The notes under the pieces: generated by a model
Databases searched by the model: none
Told to the model about the DNA's origin: nothing
Seen by the model: the letters and a program-made list of their open reading frames with translations, nothing else
Position numbers and translations under genes: made by a program
Part shown: in pieces, positions 26,194 through 35,009 of the stretch
How the letters are laid out: every line of letters starts with the position of its first letter
How positions within the stretch are numbered: position 1 is the first letter of the stretch
Source: Opitutaceae bacterium
GTDB lineage: Bacteria > Verrucomicrobiota > Verrucomicrobiia > Opitutales > Opitutaceae
Direction of reading: 5' to 3'
Length of the DNA: 59,940 nt
Assembly (NCBI GenBank): GCA_028691845.1
Contig: JAQUYL010000020.1
Span: forward strand, 1 to 59,940

Positions 26194-27201
26194 TCATGGT
26201 CCAGCGCCCGTCCTCTTCCTTCCCACCACCAGGGCGTTGGGGTTGCGTTCGAGGTAGTCCGCCAGCCGCTCGATGGCGGCCGCGGCTTCGGCCAGCTGGC
26301 GCAGCGTCCTGGTCACTTCCTCTCCGACACCATCCTGCGCCGCCACAAAGCGGCGGGTGGTCGTGACTGTCTCGTCAATTGACTTCAGTGCCGTCTGCGC
26401 CTCAGCCAGCGTCTTTTTGAGCTCATCGCTCACTGGTCCGGCCTGCGCTTCGATTCTGGCCACCGCCGCGCGGGTCTCATCGATCGCCGCATTCAGGTTG
26501 ATGAACGCCTGCTTCGCTTCGGGCGAACTTGCGAAGGCCTCGACTGCGTCGGCTGCCCGGCCCACGCGCTCGGCCAGGGTCTTCACGTCGAGGTCGGCCA
26601 CCTTCCGGTTGGTTGTCGCGAGCAGTGTTTTCAAGTCTTGCGAGAGCCCGGCAAAATCCACCTGCTTGATGTTCGCCACAATCTCGACGATGCTTTGTTG
26701 CACCTCGGAGATCGGCGATGGAATCGCGGGCACGACCGGCAGGGGCTGGGTCATCAGCCGCGGATCCGCGGGATACCGCCGCGGGTCCTCGAGGCCGAGG
26801 TCGATGTACAGCATGCCCGTGATGCCCAAAATGTTAAGCCGGGCGCGCATCCCGCGATCGATGAGGTTCTGTAATTCGTTCGGGCTGGCCAGGTCGATCG
26901 CCCGGCCCTCGACGTCGGTCAGAACAATGCGGTCGATCTCGCACGTCACCACCACCCGCGACGATTTGCGCTCCTGGTCGTAGCGGACGCTGACGTTGGC
27001 CACCCTTCCCAAACGCACGCCCCGCATCTTCACGGCCGCCCCCAGTTCGAGTCCGCTCACCGACTCGTCAAAATAAACCAGGAACCGCGAGGGTTTCGCG
27101 AAGAAATTGGAGCCGCCGAACGACAAGAAGGCCACCATGGCGAGCAACAGGGCTCCCACTACGAACATGCCGACGGCGGCGGGACTGAATTTGGTGATCA
27201 C
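26194..27201 (-). CDS. mlaD: MlaD-family MCE protein
   Basis: A 335-residue periplasmic lipid-binding protein with one N-terminal transmembrane helix (MFVVGALLLAMVAFLSF) and one MCE domain (VSGLELGAAVKMRGVRLGRV ... ILGITGMLYIDL). A long helical C-terminal part of about 170 residues follows, rich in Ala, Glu and Thr, longer than in E. coli MlaD and probably coiled-coil. The start is GTG. It lies between the ATPase gene and the lipoprotein gene, as in other Mla/Pqi-type operons. Confidence 0.88.
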   Translation of the reverse strand: MITKFSPAAVGMFVVGALLLAMVAFLSFGGSNFFAKPSRFLVYFDESVSGLELGAAVKMRGVRLGRVANVSVRYDQERKSSRVVVTCEIDRIVLTDVEGRAIDLASPNELQNLIDRGMRARLNILGITGMLYIDLGLEDPRRYPADPRLMTQPLPVVPAIPSPISEVQQSIVEIVANIKQVDFAGLSQDLKTLLATTNRKVADLDVKTLAERVGRAADAVEAFASSPEAKQAFINLNAAIDETRAAVARIEAQAGPVSDELKKTLAEAQTALKSIDETVTTTRRFVAAQDGVGEEVTRTLRQLAEAAAAIERLADYLERNPNALVVGRKRTGAGP

Positions 27202-27224
27202 AGCAGCGTCTTTCTCGTGGGGGA

Positions 27225-28037
27225 TCAGCTTTCTTTTGACCCAGGCAGCGTCTCGGGTCTATTCAAAAACTCCCGCACCCGCTGGTCCGGGCTCGTGTCA
27301 CGCAGTGCCTGCGGGCTGCCCTCGGCGATCACGCCGCGCGCCTCGCGATCCAGCATCACCACCCGGTCCGCAATGCTCAGGATGCTGGCCAGCTCGTGCG
27401 ACACGATGACCATCGTCGTGCCCAGCGTATCGCGAATCTGCATGATAAGCTCGTCGAGCTTGCGCGAGGTCACGGGATCGAGACCGGCCGACGGTTCATC
27501 AAAGAAAACGATGGCGGGATCCAGGGCGAGCGCCCGCGCCAGACCGGCCCGCTTCTTCATTCCCCCGCTGATTTCCGCCGGGAAGTGGTTCTCGTAGCCG
27601 TTCAGGCCGACCTGCGCGAGCTTGAGCGCCACGATGTCCTCGCGTTCACGCCGGCTCAGATCGGTGTATTCCTCGAGCGGCAGTGCCACATTTTCACGCA
27701 GCGTCATCGAACTCCACAGCGCGGCGCTCTGGTAGAGCACGCCGAAGGTGCGCAGTAGCGCCCGCCGCTCCGCCGGGTCGGCGTGGGTGAAATCGCGCCC
27801 CATGTACCGCACCGTGCCCTTGGTCGGCCGGAGCAGTCCAATCATGTGGCGCAGCAGCGTGCTCTTGCCGCAGCCGCTGCCGCCGACCACGAAGAACAGC
27901 TCCCCGCGCTTCACGGCAAAGGACACGTTCTCCAGCAGGACCCGCCCATCGTAGCCGCATTCCAGGCCGTCCACCTCGATGGCAAATGTCGCCGCTGGGG
28001 CGCTGCGTCCGCTGCAAGGATTGGGTAGGCCGTTCAT
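27225..28037 (-). CDS. mlaF: ABC transporter ATPase MlaF
   Basis: A 270-residue ATPase of the MlaF family, which drives phospholipid transport between the inner and outer membranes. It has Walker A GGSGCGKST at 52-60, signature SGGMKKR at 157-163, and Walker B VFFDEPSAGLD at 177-187. SGGMKKRAGLARAL is characteristic of MlaF. It starts one base after the mlaE stop on the minus strand and ends 23 bases before mlaD. Confidence 0.93.
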   Translation of the reverse strand: MNGLPNPCSGRSAPAATFAIEVDGLECGYDGRVLLENVSFAVKRGELFFVVGGSGCGKSTLLRHMIGLLRPTKGTVRYMGRDFTHADPAERRALLRTFGVLYQSAALWSSMTLRENVALPLEEYTDLSRREREDIVALKLAQVGLNGYENHFPAEISGGMKKRAGLARALALDPAIVFFDEPSAGLDPVTSRKLDELIMQIRDTLGTTMVIVSHELASILSIADRVVMLDREARGVIAEGSPQALRDTSPDQRVREFLNRPETLPGSKES

Positions 28038-28038
28038 G

Positions 28039-29163
28039 TCACCATCCCAGGAGGTTGAAAATCACGGCGAAAAGGCCATCCGCGATTGCCAGCAACAGGA
28101 TCGACGTCACGACCGCCGATGTCGCCGCCCGGCCCACGCCCGCCGCGCTGCGCTCTGCCTGCAAGCCGCGCAGGCAGCCCGCCACGCCGATCAGGCCGCC
28201 GTAAACGACGCTCTTCAGCAGGCCGGCGGACAAATCCGACAGGTCCACGAAAGACATGGTCTCGACCCAGTAGGCATTCACCGGGATGTCGAGCACTCCC
28301 GCCCCAATCGCCATGCCGCCCAGGATTCCCATGGCGTTCGAGTAAAGCGCGAGCAGCGGCGTCATCACGCCCAGCGCCAGGATGCGCGGCATCACAAGGA
28401 AATCCACCGGGGAGATGCCCAGTGTCTCCAGCGCGTCAATCTCCTCGTTCGCCTTCATGTTGCCCAGCGTCGCCGCGAACGCCGCGCCCGTGCGTCCCGC
28501 CAGCACCACCCCCGCCATCAGCGAGCCCATCTCCCGCACAACCGACAGGCCCACCAGATCCGCCACAAAAATGTCCGCGCCATACTGCCGCAGTTGCATC
28601 GCGGCCTGGTAGGCGAGGATTACTCCCACGATGAAGCTCACCACGCTCACGATCGGCAGTGCCATCGCCCCGCATTGCTGCATCTCCGCCAGGCAGTCGC
28701 GCCAGCGGAACTTGTGCGGCTGCCGGACGAGCCGCTCCGCGCTCAGCACGCAGTCGCCCACTAGCCTCGTGATGTCCCGGACCTCCCGCACAAGGTTCTG
28801 CGTCACGAGGCCGACCGCAGAGAAAAGGTCGGGCAGCCCGCGCGGCGGATTCACCTTCCTGGAAGCGTAGTTCTCCAGCAGGCGGGCCAGCTCGCCCGCC
28901 GCCACGGGCAGATTCTCGGCGGCAAAGGCCACTGCATTCCCCCGGCTCCACACCTCTGCATCCCGCCAGAACAGCGCCAAGGCACTGTCCCACGCCCCCA
29001 GTTCCTCCCCCACTAGATGCACTACCTTTGGCTGGTGCGCCGCCAGCACCTCCTTCCAGTCCGGCCTGGCCGCCGTCACACGCCAATCGCCGCTGATGCG
29101 CACCACCAGCCTCTCCCCCTCCATCGCGGCGACCGCCCGGGCGTTGCTCGTTGGCGCACTCAT
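28039..29163 (-). CDS. mlaE: MlaE-type permease with N-terminal STAS-like domain
   Basis: A 374-residue permease. Residues about 1-110 resemble a STAS domain (VVRISGDWRVT, VVHLVGEELGAWDSALALF), as seen in some longer MlaE proteins. The permease domain follows with the family motifs FIVGVILAYQAAMQL, VLAGRTGAAFAATLGNMKANEEIDAL and MPRILALGVMTPLL. In E. coli a separate protein, MlaB, supplies the STAS domain; here it is fused. It is the first gene of the four-gene operon and faces the HAD gene across 142 bp. Confidence 0.9.
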   Translation of the reverse strand: MSAPTSNARAVAAMEGERLVVRISGDWRVTAARPDWKEVLAAHQPKVVHLVGEELGAWDSALALFWRDAEVWSRGNAVAFAAENLPVAAGELARLLENYASRKVNPPRGLPDLFSAVGLVTQNLVREVRDITRLVGDCVLSAERLVRQPHKFRWRDCLAEMQQCGAMALPIVSVVSFIVGVILAYQAAMQLRQYGADIFVADLVGLSVVREMGSLMAGVVLAGRTGAAFAATLGNMKANEEIDALETLGISPVDFLVMPRILALGVMTPLLALYSNAMGILGGMAIGAGVLDIPVNAYWVETMSFVDLSDLSAGLLKSVVYGGLIGVAGCLRGLQAERSAAGVGRAATSAVVTSILLLAIADGLFAVIFNLLGW

Positions 29164-29305
29164 TTTTCACACTTTCACCGACGCGCGCCCCATTCGCCAG
29201 AACTATTTGCCGGCCGGCGAACCCTCGCTGAAGGGACGAATCCTCTGCGTCACCCTGTTTTCCGGGCCTTGCCCCGCGCGCCTTTTCCCCTCTATCTAAC
29301 GCCTC

Positions 29306-29983
29306 ATGCCTCGCGCCCCACTGCGCTTCCGCACCGTCCTCTTCGATCTCGATGGCACGCTGATTGACCACCTGGCGGCGATCCACCGCAGCTATTGCCA
29401 CACCCTGCCCCAGTTGGGATACCCCGCCCCGACCCGGGCGCAGGTCCGGCGGGCCGTCGGCGGCGGTCTCGAGCGGGCAATGCTGCGCTTTGTCACCGAG
29501 GCGGAGCTGCCGCGGGCCCTCGCCATCTTCCGCTCATATTGGAGCCGGACCATGCTCGACGACGCGGAATTGATGCCGGGCGCCGGAGAGCTGCTGCGCG
29601 CCTTGCATGCCGCCGGCTGCACGCTCGCAGTCCTAACCAACAAGCACGGCCCCTCCTCCCGCGCCGTCTGCCAACACCTGGGCATCGCGCCTTATCTGCA
29701 TGGCATCTTCGGCGCGCAGGACACGCCCTGGCTTAAGCCGGACCCGGCATTCGTAAGCCACGTCCTCACCTCGCTCAACGCCCAATCGGCCACCACCTGT
29801 CTGGTCGGGGACTCGCCGTTCGATTATGAAGCAGGACGCCAGGGAGGCCTGGCCTGCTATCTCGTCGCGACCGGCACGCATTCCGCCGAGGAACTCCGCG
29901 CCGCCGGCGCCGGGCATATCTTTCCCAACCTGACGGCGCTTGCCCGCGACGTTTTCGGCCTGGACATCCCAGCCGCACGCTAG
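29306..29983 (+). CDS. HAD hydrolase, phosphoglycolate phosphatase-like
   Basis: A 225-residue phosphatase of the HAD superfamily. Motif I is FDLDGTLID at about 13-21 with both catalytic Asp residues, motif II is VLTNK, motif III the Lys in WLKPDPAF, and motif IV VGDSPFDYEAG. A helical cap sits between motifs I and II, as in Gph (phosphoglycolate phosphatase). The exact substrate cannot be read from the sequence. It is divergent from the mla operon and has no close partner. Confidence 0.85.
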   Translation: MPRAPLRFRTVLFDLDGTLIDHLAAIHRSYCHTLPQLGYPAPTRAQVRRAVGGGLERAMLRFVTEAELPRALAIFRSYWSRTMLDDAELMPGAGELLRALHAAGCTLAVLTNKHGPSSRAVCQHLGIAPYLHGIFGAQDTPWLKPDPAFVSHVLTSLNAQSATTCLVGDSPFDYEAGRQGGLACYLVATGTHSAEELRAAGAGHIFPNLTALARDVFGLDIPAAR

Positions 29984-30080
29984 CGCCCCGCCCTCCGGGC
30001 GTTGCCCGGCTGGATGAAGCGGTGGAATTCGCCCGGCAGCACGGGGCAGCTTCCCGCTGCGCCACCAGCGGCCCCGCCCT

Positions 30081-30533
30081 TTAGCGCCGGCTCTGCACCC
30101 TCTCCACCTCCAGATGCAGCGCCCTCAATGACAAATAGATGTCCCGCAGGAACGAGACCAGCGCGGCGGCGAGAAAAAGGATGCTCGTCACAAAGGTCGC
30201 CGCCAAGAGATGCCCCGGCTCAAGATGAAAAAACGCAGCGATAAAAAGCCCGAGAACCAGCAGGCAGGAAGCGAGCATGCTGCACCCCGCAAAGGTGACG
30301 GCTTGCCGGATAAGCTGGGACCGGCGCCACATGATGGCGAGCAGGGTTTCCAGATGCTGCCTGTTTCCCTCGGCCGCCTGCCCCACCTGCACGGCCAGCA
30401 CGCGCGTGCGATCAACGATGCGGCCCATGCGGTTCGTCAGCGTGATGCTCAGCGCGCCCACGCCGGAAATCAGGATGACGGGCGAAATCGACAGTTGAAT
30501 GATCGGCGCCATTGATCCGGGCATTAAATCCAT
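30081..30533 (-). CDS. DUF2721 membrane protein
   Basis: A 150-residue inner-membrane protein of the DUF2721 family. It contains the family region ISPVILISGVGALSITLTNRMGRIVDR, which starts near residue 12, and two later hydrophobic helices (about 80-105 and 110-130). The start at 30533 removes a poorly conserved upstream extension. Function is unknown. It diverges from recD2. Confidence 0.8.
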   Translation of the reverse strand: MDLMPGSMAPIIQLSISPVILISGVGALSITLTNRMGRIVDRTRVLAVQVGQAAEGNRQHLETLLAIMWRRSQLIRQAVTFAGCSMLASCLLVLGLFIAAFFHLEPGHLLAATFVTSILFLAAALVSFLRDIYLSLRALHLEVERVQSRR

Positions 30534-30680
30534 GGTGGCGCCAGCGTGTCTTTTCTCCGCGCCGATGCAATCCCGCGCTGGGAAAAGCACCCCGCCGCCC
30601 CTCTCCCCTCCTCGGTCGAGTCCCGCCGAGCCACATCGTTCTGCTTTTCTTTTCCCCGCGGGTGTCTATCCGTCGATCCC

Positions 30681-33008
30681 GTGGCCCGACCCCCTTCAAC
30701 CGCTCCCGATACGCTGACTGGCGTGCTTGAGCGCATCATCTTCTTCAACGAGGAGAATCACTACACCATTGCCGAGATGCAGCCGGAGCGGCCGCCCGGC
30801 GCCAAGGCCGCATCCGGCAAGGCGACCATCGTGGGCGCCCTGCCGGGTGTGCAGTGCGGCGAGACGCTGCAACTCACGGGAGAGTGGGTGCGCCACGCGC
30901 AGCATGGCGAGCAGTTCAAGATCTCCTCGTTCAAGAGCGAATTGCCGTCGTCGGTCTACGGAATCCGCAAATACCTCGGCAGCGGCCTCGTGCCGGGCAT
31001 CGGCAAGGTTTACGCCAACAAGATCGTCGACGCCTTCGGCACGGATACGTTCCGCGTGCTCAGCGAGGAGTCGGGCCTGCTCCGCCAGGTGCCGGGCATC
31101 GGCAAGGTGCGCGCCACCGCCATCAAGCAGGCGTGGGAGGAGCAGAAGACACTGCGTGAGGTGCATATCTTCCTCCAGACCTACGGCGTCACCACCGCTC
31201 AGTGCGTGCGGCTCGTCAATCGTTACGGTCCGCTGGCGAAACAAGTCATCGTCAACGAGCCCTACCGCGTCGCCCGCGAGATCGACGGCATCGGCTTCAA
31301 GACCGCCGACCGCATCGCCATCAACCTCGGCTACGCCAACGACGCCCCTCCCCGCCTCGATGCCGGCCTGATCTACGCCCTGCAGACCCTCGAGGAGGAC
31401 GGGCACACGGCCTATCCGCAGGGGGAACTCATCGATTTCACCGCCAGCCTGCTGGAAACCTCAACCGAGCGTCTGGCAGCCCGCCTCGATGCTCTCGTGG
31501 CGGCAAAGGATCTGATCCGCTGGCCGCCCCTGCCCCCCCCGGGAACAGGCGACCCTCGCCCGACCGGACAGGAGATCGCCGGCCCACGCGAGTCCGCCTG
31601 CCCCGGATCGATCATCCAGCTTCCCGCCAACGACCGCGCCGAGCGCAAGGTCACCGAGGTTGTGGCGCGTCTCACCGCCGTTCCGTCCGGCCTGCCTCCG
31701 ATCAAGGTCGAGGCCGCCATTGCCTGGGCGCAGGAACGGGCCGGGCTGACCTTCAACGAGCTGCAGTGCGGCGCCGTTGTCAACGCACTCCGCCATAAGC
31801 TGAGCATTCTCACGGGCGGCCCCGGCACGGGCAAAACGACCTGCCTGCGCACGCTCGTCGAGATTCTCAAGGCCAAGAAGGCGCGGGTGCACCTCGCCGC
31901 CCCGACGGGCCGGGCGGCGCAACGACTCGCCGAGACGACCGGCGGTTTCGCCTCCACAATCCATCGCCTGCTTAAATTCGACGGCGCCGCCGGCGGCTTC
32001 ACCGTCAACGCTTCGCACCCGCTGGCGACCGATTTTTTGATCGTCGACGAAGCCTCGATGCTCGACGTCCGTCTCGCCGCAGCGCTGTTCCAGGCCGTGC
32101 CGGCCCGCGCCCACCTGCTGCTTGTGGGCGACATCGACCAGTTGCCCAGCGTGGGCGCGGGCAACGTGCTGAAGGATTTGATCGCCTCCTCCCGGTGGTC
32201 GTCGCCGCCACCGGCGGCAATCGGAGCGGATATCCCCGTCACGCGCCTTTCCGTCGTCTACCGGCAGAAGGATCAGAGTCTCATCGTCACCACGGCGCAT
32301 GCCATCAATGGGGGCGATACCACGCCACCGCCAGTGGTGGCCGAGGTCGGGCAGGCACAGGCGTGGAGCGACCTCAATTTCATCTCGGCCGATGGGGCCG
32401 AGGACTGCCTCGCCAAGGTGGGGCAGCTCTGCACGGAATTCATTCCCCGGCACTTCAAGTGGTTTCACCCGGTCAACGACGTGCAGGTGCTCGCCCCCAT
32501 GCACAAGGGCCTCGCGGGGGTGTCGAATCTCAACCGGCAGCTCCAGGCCGAACTCAATCCCCGCCCTCGGGGACTCCGCACCGTCAGCGGCGAATACCGG
32601 CCCGGCGACAAGCTTATCCAGCTCCGCAACAACTACGACAAGGGCCTGTTCAACGGCGACATTGGCACGGTCGATTCCGTCGATCTCGAAGCCGGCACCC
32701 TGGTGGCCGACTTCGACGGCGAGAAGCACACCGTTGAGCGCGGCGAGTTTGGCGAGGTAGCTCTCGCTTATGCCATCAGCATTCACAAGTCGCAGGGCAG
32801 CGAGTACCCCGTGGTGATCGTGGTGCTACTCAAGGCGCATTTCATGCTGCTCCAGCGCAATCTCATCTACACGGCGATCACCAGGGGCCGGAAAAAGGTG
32901 TTCCTCGTGGGCGAGCCCGCCGCATACTTCATCGCCGTGCGCAATGCCGAGTCGAAACAGCGCTGTACCCACCTGCGCGAAAAAATCCTCGCGACGGGGC
33001 GGTGGTAG
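30681..33008 (+). CDS. recD2: RecD2-type ATP-dependent DNA helicase
   Basis: A 775-residue 5'-3' SF1 helicase of the RecD2 (RecD-like, RecBC-independent) family. The OB/HhH N-terminal region includes VPGIGKVYA and QVPGIGKVRATAIK; Walker A GGPGTGKTT is at 379-387, DEASM is motif II, and the late AYAISIHKSQGSEYPVV is the SH3/motif V region. Residues about 285-325 are a Pro/Gly-rich insert (PPLPPPGTGDPRP) between the N-terminal and helicase parts. I start at GTG 30681 because homology begins with TLTGVLERI. A longer frame back to GTG 30546 is possible. No clear ribosome binding site helps decide. Confidence 0.88.
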   Translation: MARPPSTAPDTLTGVLERIIFFNEENHYTIAEMQPERPPGAKAASGKATIVGALPGVQCGETLQLTGEWVRHAQHGEQFKISSFKSELPSSVYGIRKYLGSGLVPGIGKVYANKIVDAFGTDTFRVLSEESGLLRQVPGIGKVRATAIKQAWEEQKTLREVHIFLQTYGVTTAQCVRLVNRYGPLAKQVIVNEPYRVAREIDGIGFKTADRIAINLGYANDAPPRLDAGLIYALQTLEEDGHTAYPQGELIDFTASLLETSTERLAARLDALVAAKDLIRWPPLPPPGTGDPRPTGQEIAGPRESACPGSIIQLPANDRAERKVTEVVARLTAVPSGLPPIKVEAAIAWAQERAGLTFNELQCGAVVNALRHKLSILTGGPGTGKTTCLRTLVEILKAKKARVHLAAPTGRAAQRLAETTGGFASTIHRLLKFDGAAGGFTVNASHPLATDFLIVDEASMLDVRLAAALFQAVPARAHLLLVGDIDQLPSVGAGNVLKDLIASSRWSSPPPAAIGADIPVTRLSVVYRQKDQSLIVTTAHAINGGDTTPPPVVAEVGQAQAWSDLNFISADGAEDCLAKVGQLCTEFIPRHFKWFHPVNDVQVLAPMHKGLAGVSNLNRQLQAELNPRPRGLRTVSGEYRPGDKLIQLRNNYDKGLFNGDIGTVDSVDLEAGTLVADFDGEKHTVERGEFGEVALAYAISIHKSQGSEYPVVIVVLLKAHFMLLQRNLIYTAITRGRKKVFLVGEPAAYFIAVRNAESKQRCTHLREKILATGRW

Positions 33009-33075
33009 GAACCCCGAGCGCCCCCGAGAGGCGTCCTGTCCCCCTTGGGGAGGCGCTCCCGCGGCGCCGGCTGGC

Positions 33076-33879
33076 TCAGGGGCCGTCGATCCACATCCCC
33101 ACCTCGTGCACCCGGTGGAAATCCTGAGCCCACTCCGGGATCGGCGCCAGATCCCATCGCCAGACGCGATCCGGCGGCCGCACTCCGAAACGCTCGCGTA
33201 ATCCCTCCCTCTTCAGCTCCCGGCCGTCCGGCGCGATATTGAGTCGCGCCACGTCGGCCAGCAGGACGCGCACGCCGCTGCGCTCCGCCAGCCAGTCCAG
33301 ATGGCGCCGGGCCGCCGCCACGGCACACCGGCCCGGCAGCTCCTTGTCGACCGCCGCGGTCGGCAGCGAGTGCCCCGGCACGAGTCCGAGCTGCGACAGG
33401 CAGTTGGCCGAGACCACCAGGTCGGGCTCTCCGCCGGGCGGCGGCCCCGGGTCGGCCCGCTCAAAGATGCGCTGCACCTCGGCCGGATTGATCGTGTCGC
33501 CCTCCGCCGCCAGCAAGGAAAGAGCCCCGGTCGCATCCCAATTGGCGCATTGCACCCGTCCGCAAAAACGCCGCGCCAGGCCCCGCGCCACCGGGCTTAC
33601 CACCACGTCGGCCAGCACCACCTGTCCGAATGCCGTCGCCAGATCCTCGACCGGAACATCAAGGCAGTCGCCCGCGCCAATCACGAGGGCCCTCCGCCGC
33701 TGCGCACAGCGCGCCACCCCGAGAAGGATTGCCTCCCGGCTCGCCGCCAGATGCTGGGCCCAGGCTGCGCGGACGCGGTCATGCCGCGAGGCGATGGCCA
33801 CATGCTCCTGCACCAGCCCGAGCCGTCGCGCCCAAGGCGGGCAATCGACGCGCAACGTGCGCAATAATTTGAAAAACAT
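33076..33879 (-). CDS. Methyltransferase-like protein of unknown function
   Basis: A 267-residue protein with a Rossmann-type core. ALVIGAGDCLDVPVEDLA resembles the SAM-binding GxGxx loop, followed by VVLADVVVSPV and DLVVSANCLSQL, in the order of class I methyltransferase motifs. I cannot name a family or substrate. ATG 33879 is chosen because residues before it are compositionally unlike the rest. The start lies 101 bases inside the end of the rhomboid gene on the same strand, which is a long overlap. Confidence 0.6.
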   Translation of the reverse strand: MFFKLLRTLRVDCPPWARRLGLVQEHVAIASRHDRVRAAWAQHLAASREAILLGVARCAQRRRALVIGAGDCLDVPVEDLATAFGQVVLADVVVSPVARGLARRFCGRVQCANWDATGALSLLAAEGDTINPAEVQRIFERADPGPPPGGEPDLVVSANCLSQLGLVPGHSLPTAAVDKELPGRCAVAAARRHLDWLAERSGVRVLLADVARLNIAPDGRELKREGLRERFGVRPPDRVWRWDLAPIPEWAQDFHRVHEVGMWIDGP

Positions 33880-34852
33880 GCCGGCAGCATGCGCGGGCAG
33901 GGCACCGTTGTCGCGCCAGAAACGGCGGCGCAAATCCCTCTCTTGGGGGAGATTGCCGGGAAGGCGCAGGCCGCGGGCCCGGCCTCGGTGCGTCCGGTTT
34001 ATGGCCTGTTTTCCGGGGCGGCCCGGCGGCGGCAAGGCCCAGGATGAGGCCGGCCGTGAATCCGGTGGCATGGGCCAAGACATCCACGCGCAGCCCTCCC
34101 GCTCCATAAAGCGCCAGCAGGATGACTCCGGAAGCCAGTGGCACGAATATTGTGCGCCAGCGCTGCCGGGGACCCATCCGATGCACGCTGCGGACCGCGC
34201 GGCCGGTCAGCAGACCGAGCCCGGCGAAAACCGCAGTGGAGGCGCCGAGCGAGCGATAGGGACCGGGATAATGCACCGCCGCCACGACAAGGTTGGCGGT
34301 GAGTGCGGCGAAGGCGAGCAGCAGCCCTCCGCGCCACCGGCCGATCGTCGAGAGCACGGCTGCGAAAACCAGCAGGCCGCTGACTCCATTGGCCGTCAGG
34401 TGCCCGGCATCCGCGTGCAGAAACAGCGCCGTGCCCAGTCGCCACCACTGGCCGCAGTCAAATACGGCCTGGGCATCCAGAACGCCCGCGTCCTCACAGG
34501 CCGGCCAGGCCCCCTGAGCCCAATAAGCCGCAAGAATCGACAGCAACCACAGCAGCGAGGCGGTGAATTCCATTCTGCGAACCGGCCGCGGTTCCCCGAC
34601 CGGTGAGGGTGGCCAGTCGGCGCTTTCGCGGTCAAAACAGGCGAGTTGGTCGCGCACCGCCTCGGCAACGGGTGGCTCCACGAGCAATTGGAAGGAGCTG
34701 CCACTGGGGGCCAGACAGTAGGGCTGCCCCATCGCCAGCACCACCAGACCGTGATCAAAGCCTTCGTCCGAGCTCGTATAAACGCCGACTTCGACGAGAT
34801 TTTCCGGACCTCGCCCGCTGACCGGTTCAGCCGCCAAGTCGGTTGATGCCAT
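33779..34852 (-). CDS. Rhomboid-family intramembrane serine protease
   Basis: A 357-residue protein. After about 95 soluble residues, six helices form a rhomboid core: WWRLGTALFLHADAGHLTANG (oxyanion-side His and Asn), the catalytic Ser in RSLGASTAVFAG, and the catalytic His in LAHATGFTAGLILG. The first helices are truncated to the minimal bacterial type. The C-terminal about 80 residues are Arg/Pro-rich without predicted structure and overlap the next gene by 101 bases, so the true end may have drifted by frameshift. The TTG at 34888 is an alternative start. Confidence 0.8.
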   Translation of the reverse strand: MASTDLAAEPVSGRGPENLVEVGVYTSSDEGFDHGLVVLAMGQPYCLAPSGSSFQLLVEPPVAEAVRDQLACFDRESADWPPSPVGEPRPVRRMEFTASLLWLLSILAAYWAQGAWPACEDAGVLDAQAVFDCGQWWRLGTALFLHADAGHLTANGVSGLLVFAAVLSTIGRWRGGLLLAFAALTANLVVAAVHYPGPYRSLGASTAVFAGLGLLTGRAVRSVHRMGPRQRWRTIFVPLASGVILLALYGAGGLRVDVLAHATGFTAGLILGLAAAGPPRKTGHKPDAPRPGPRPAPSRQSPPREGFAPPFLARQRCPARACCRHVFQIIAHVARRLPALGATARAGAGACGHRLAA

Positions 34853-35009
34853 TAACTGACCGGTAATCCTTCGACGGCTCCCCGGCAAATGCGGACTTGC
34901 CCGGGCAGCGGATAATCTCGTTGCCGCCCGATTGATTCTTTTGACCTATTGGCTGGCGGTTAACCCCCGCCGCATAATGGTACTCCCCTCCCGCCCGATC
35001 CTCCTTGCC

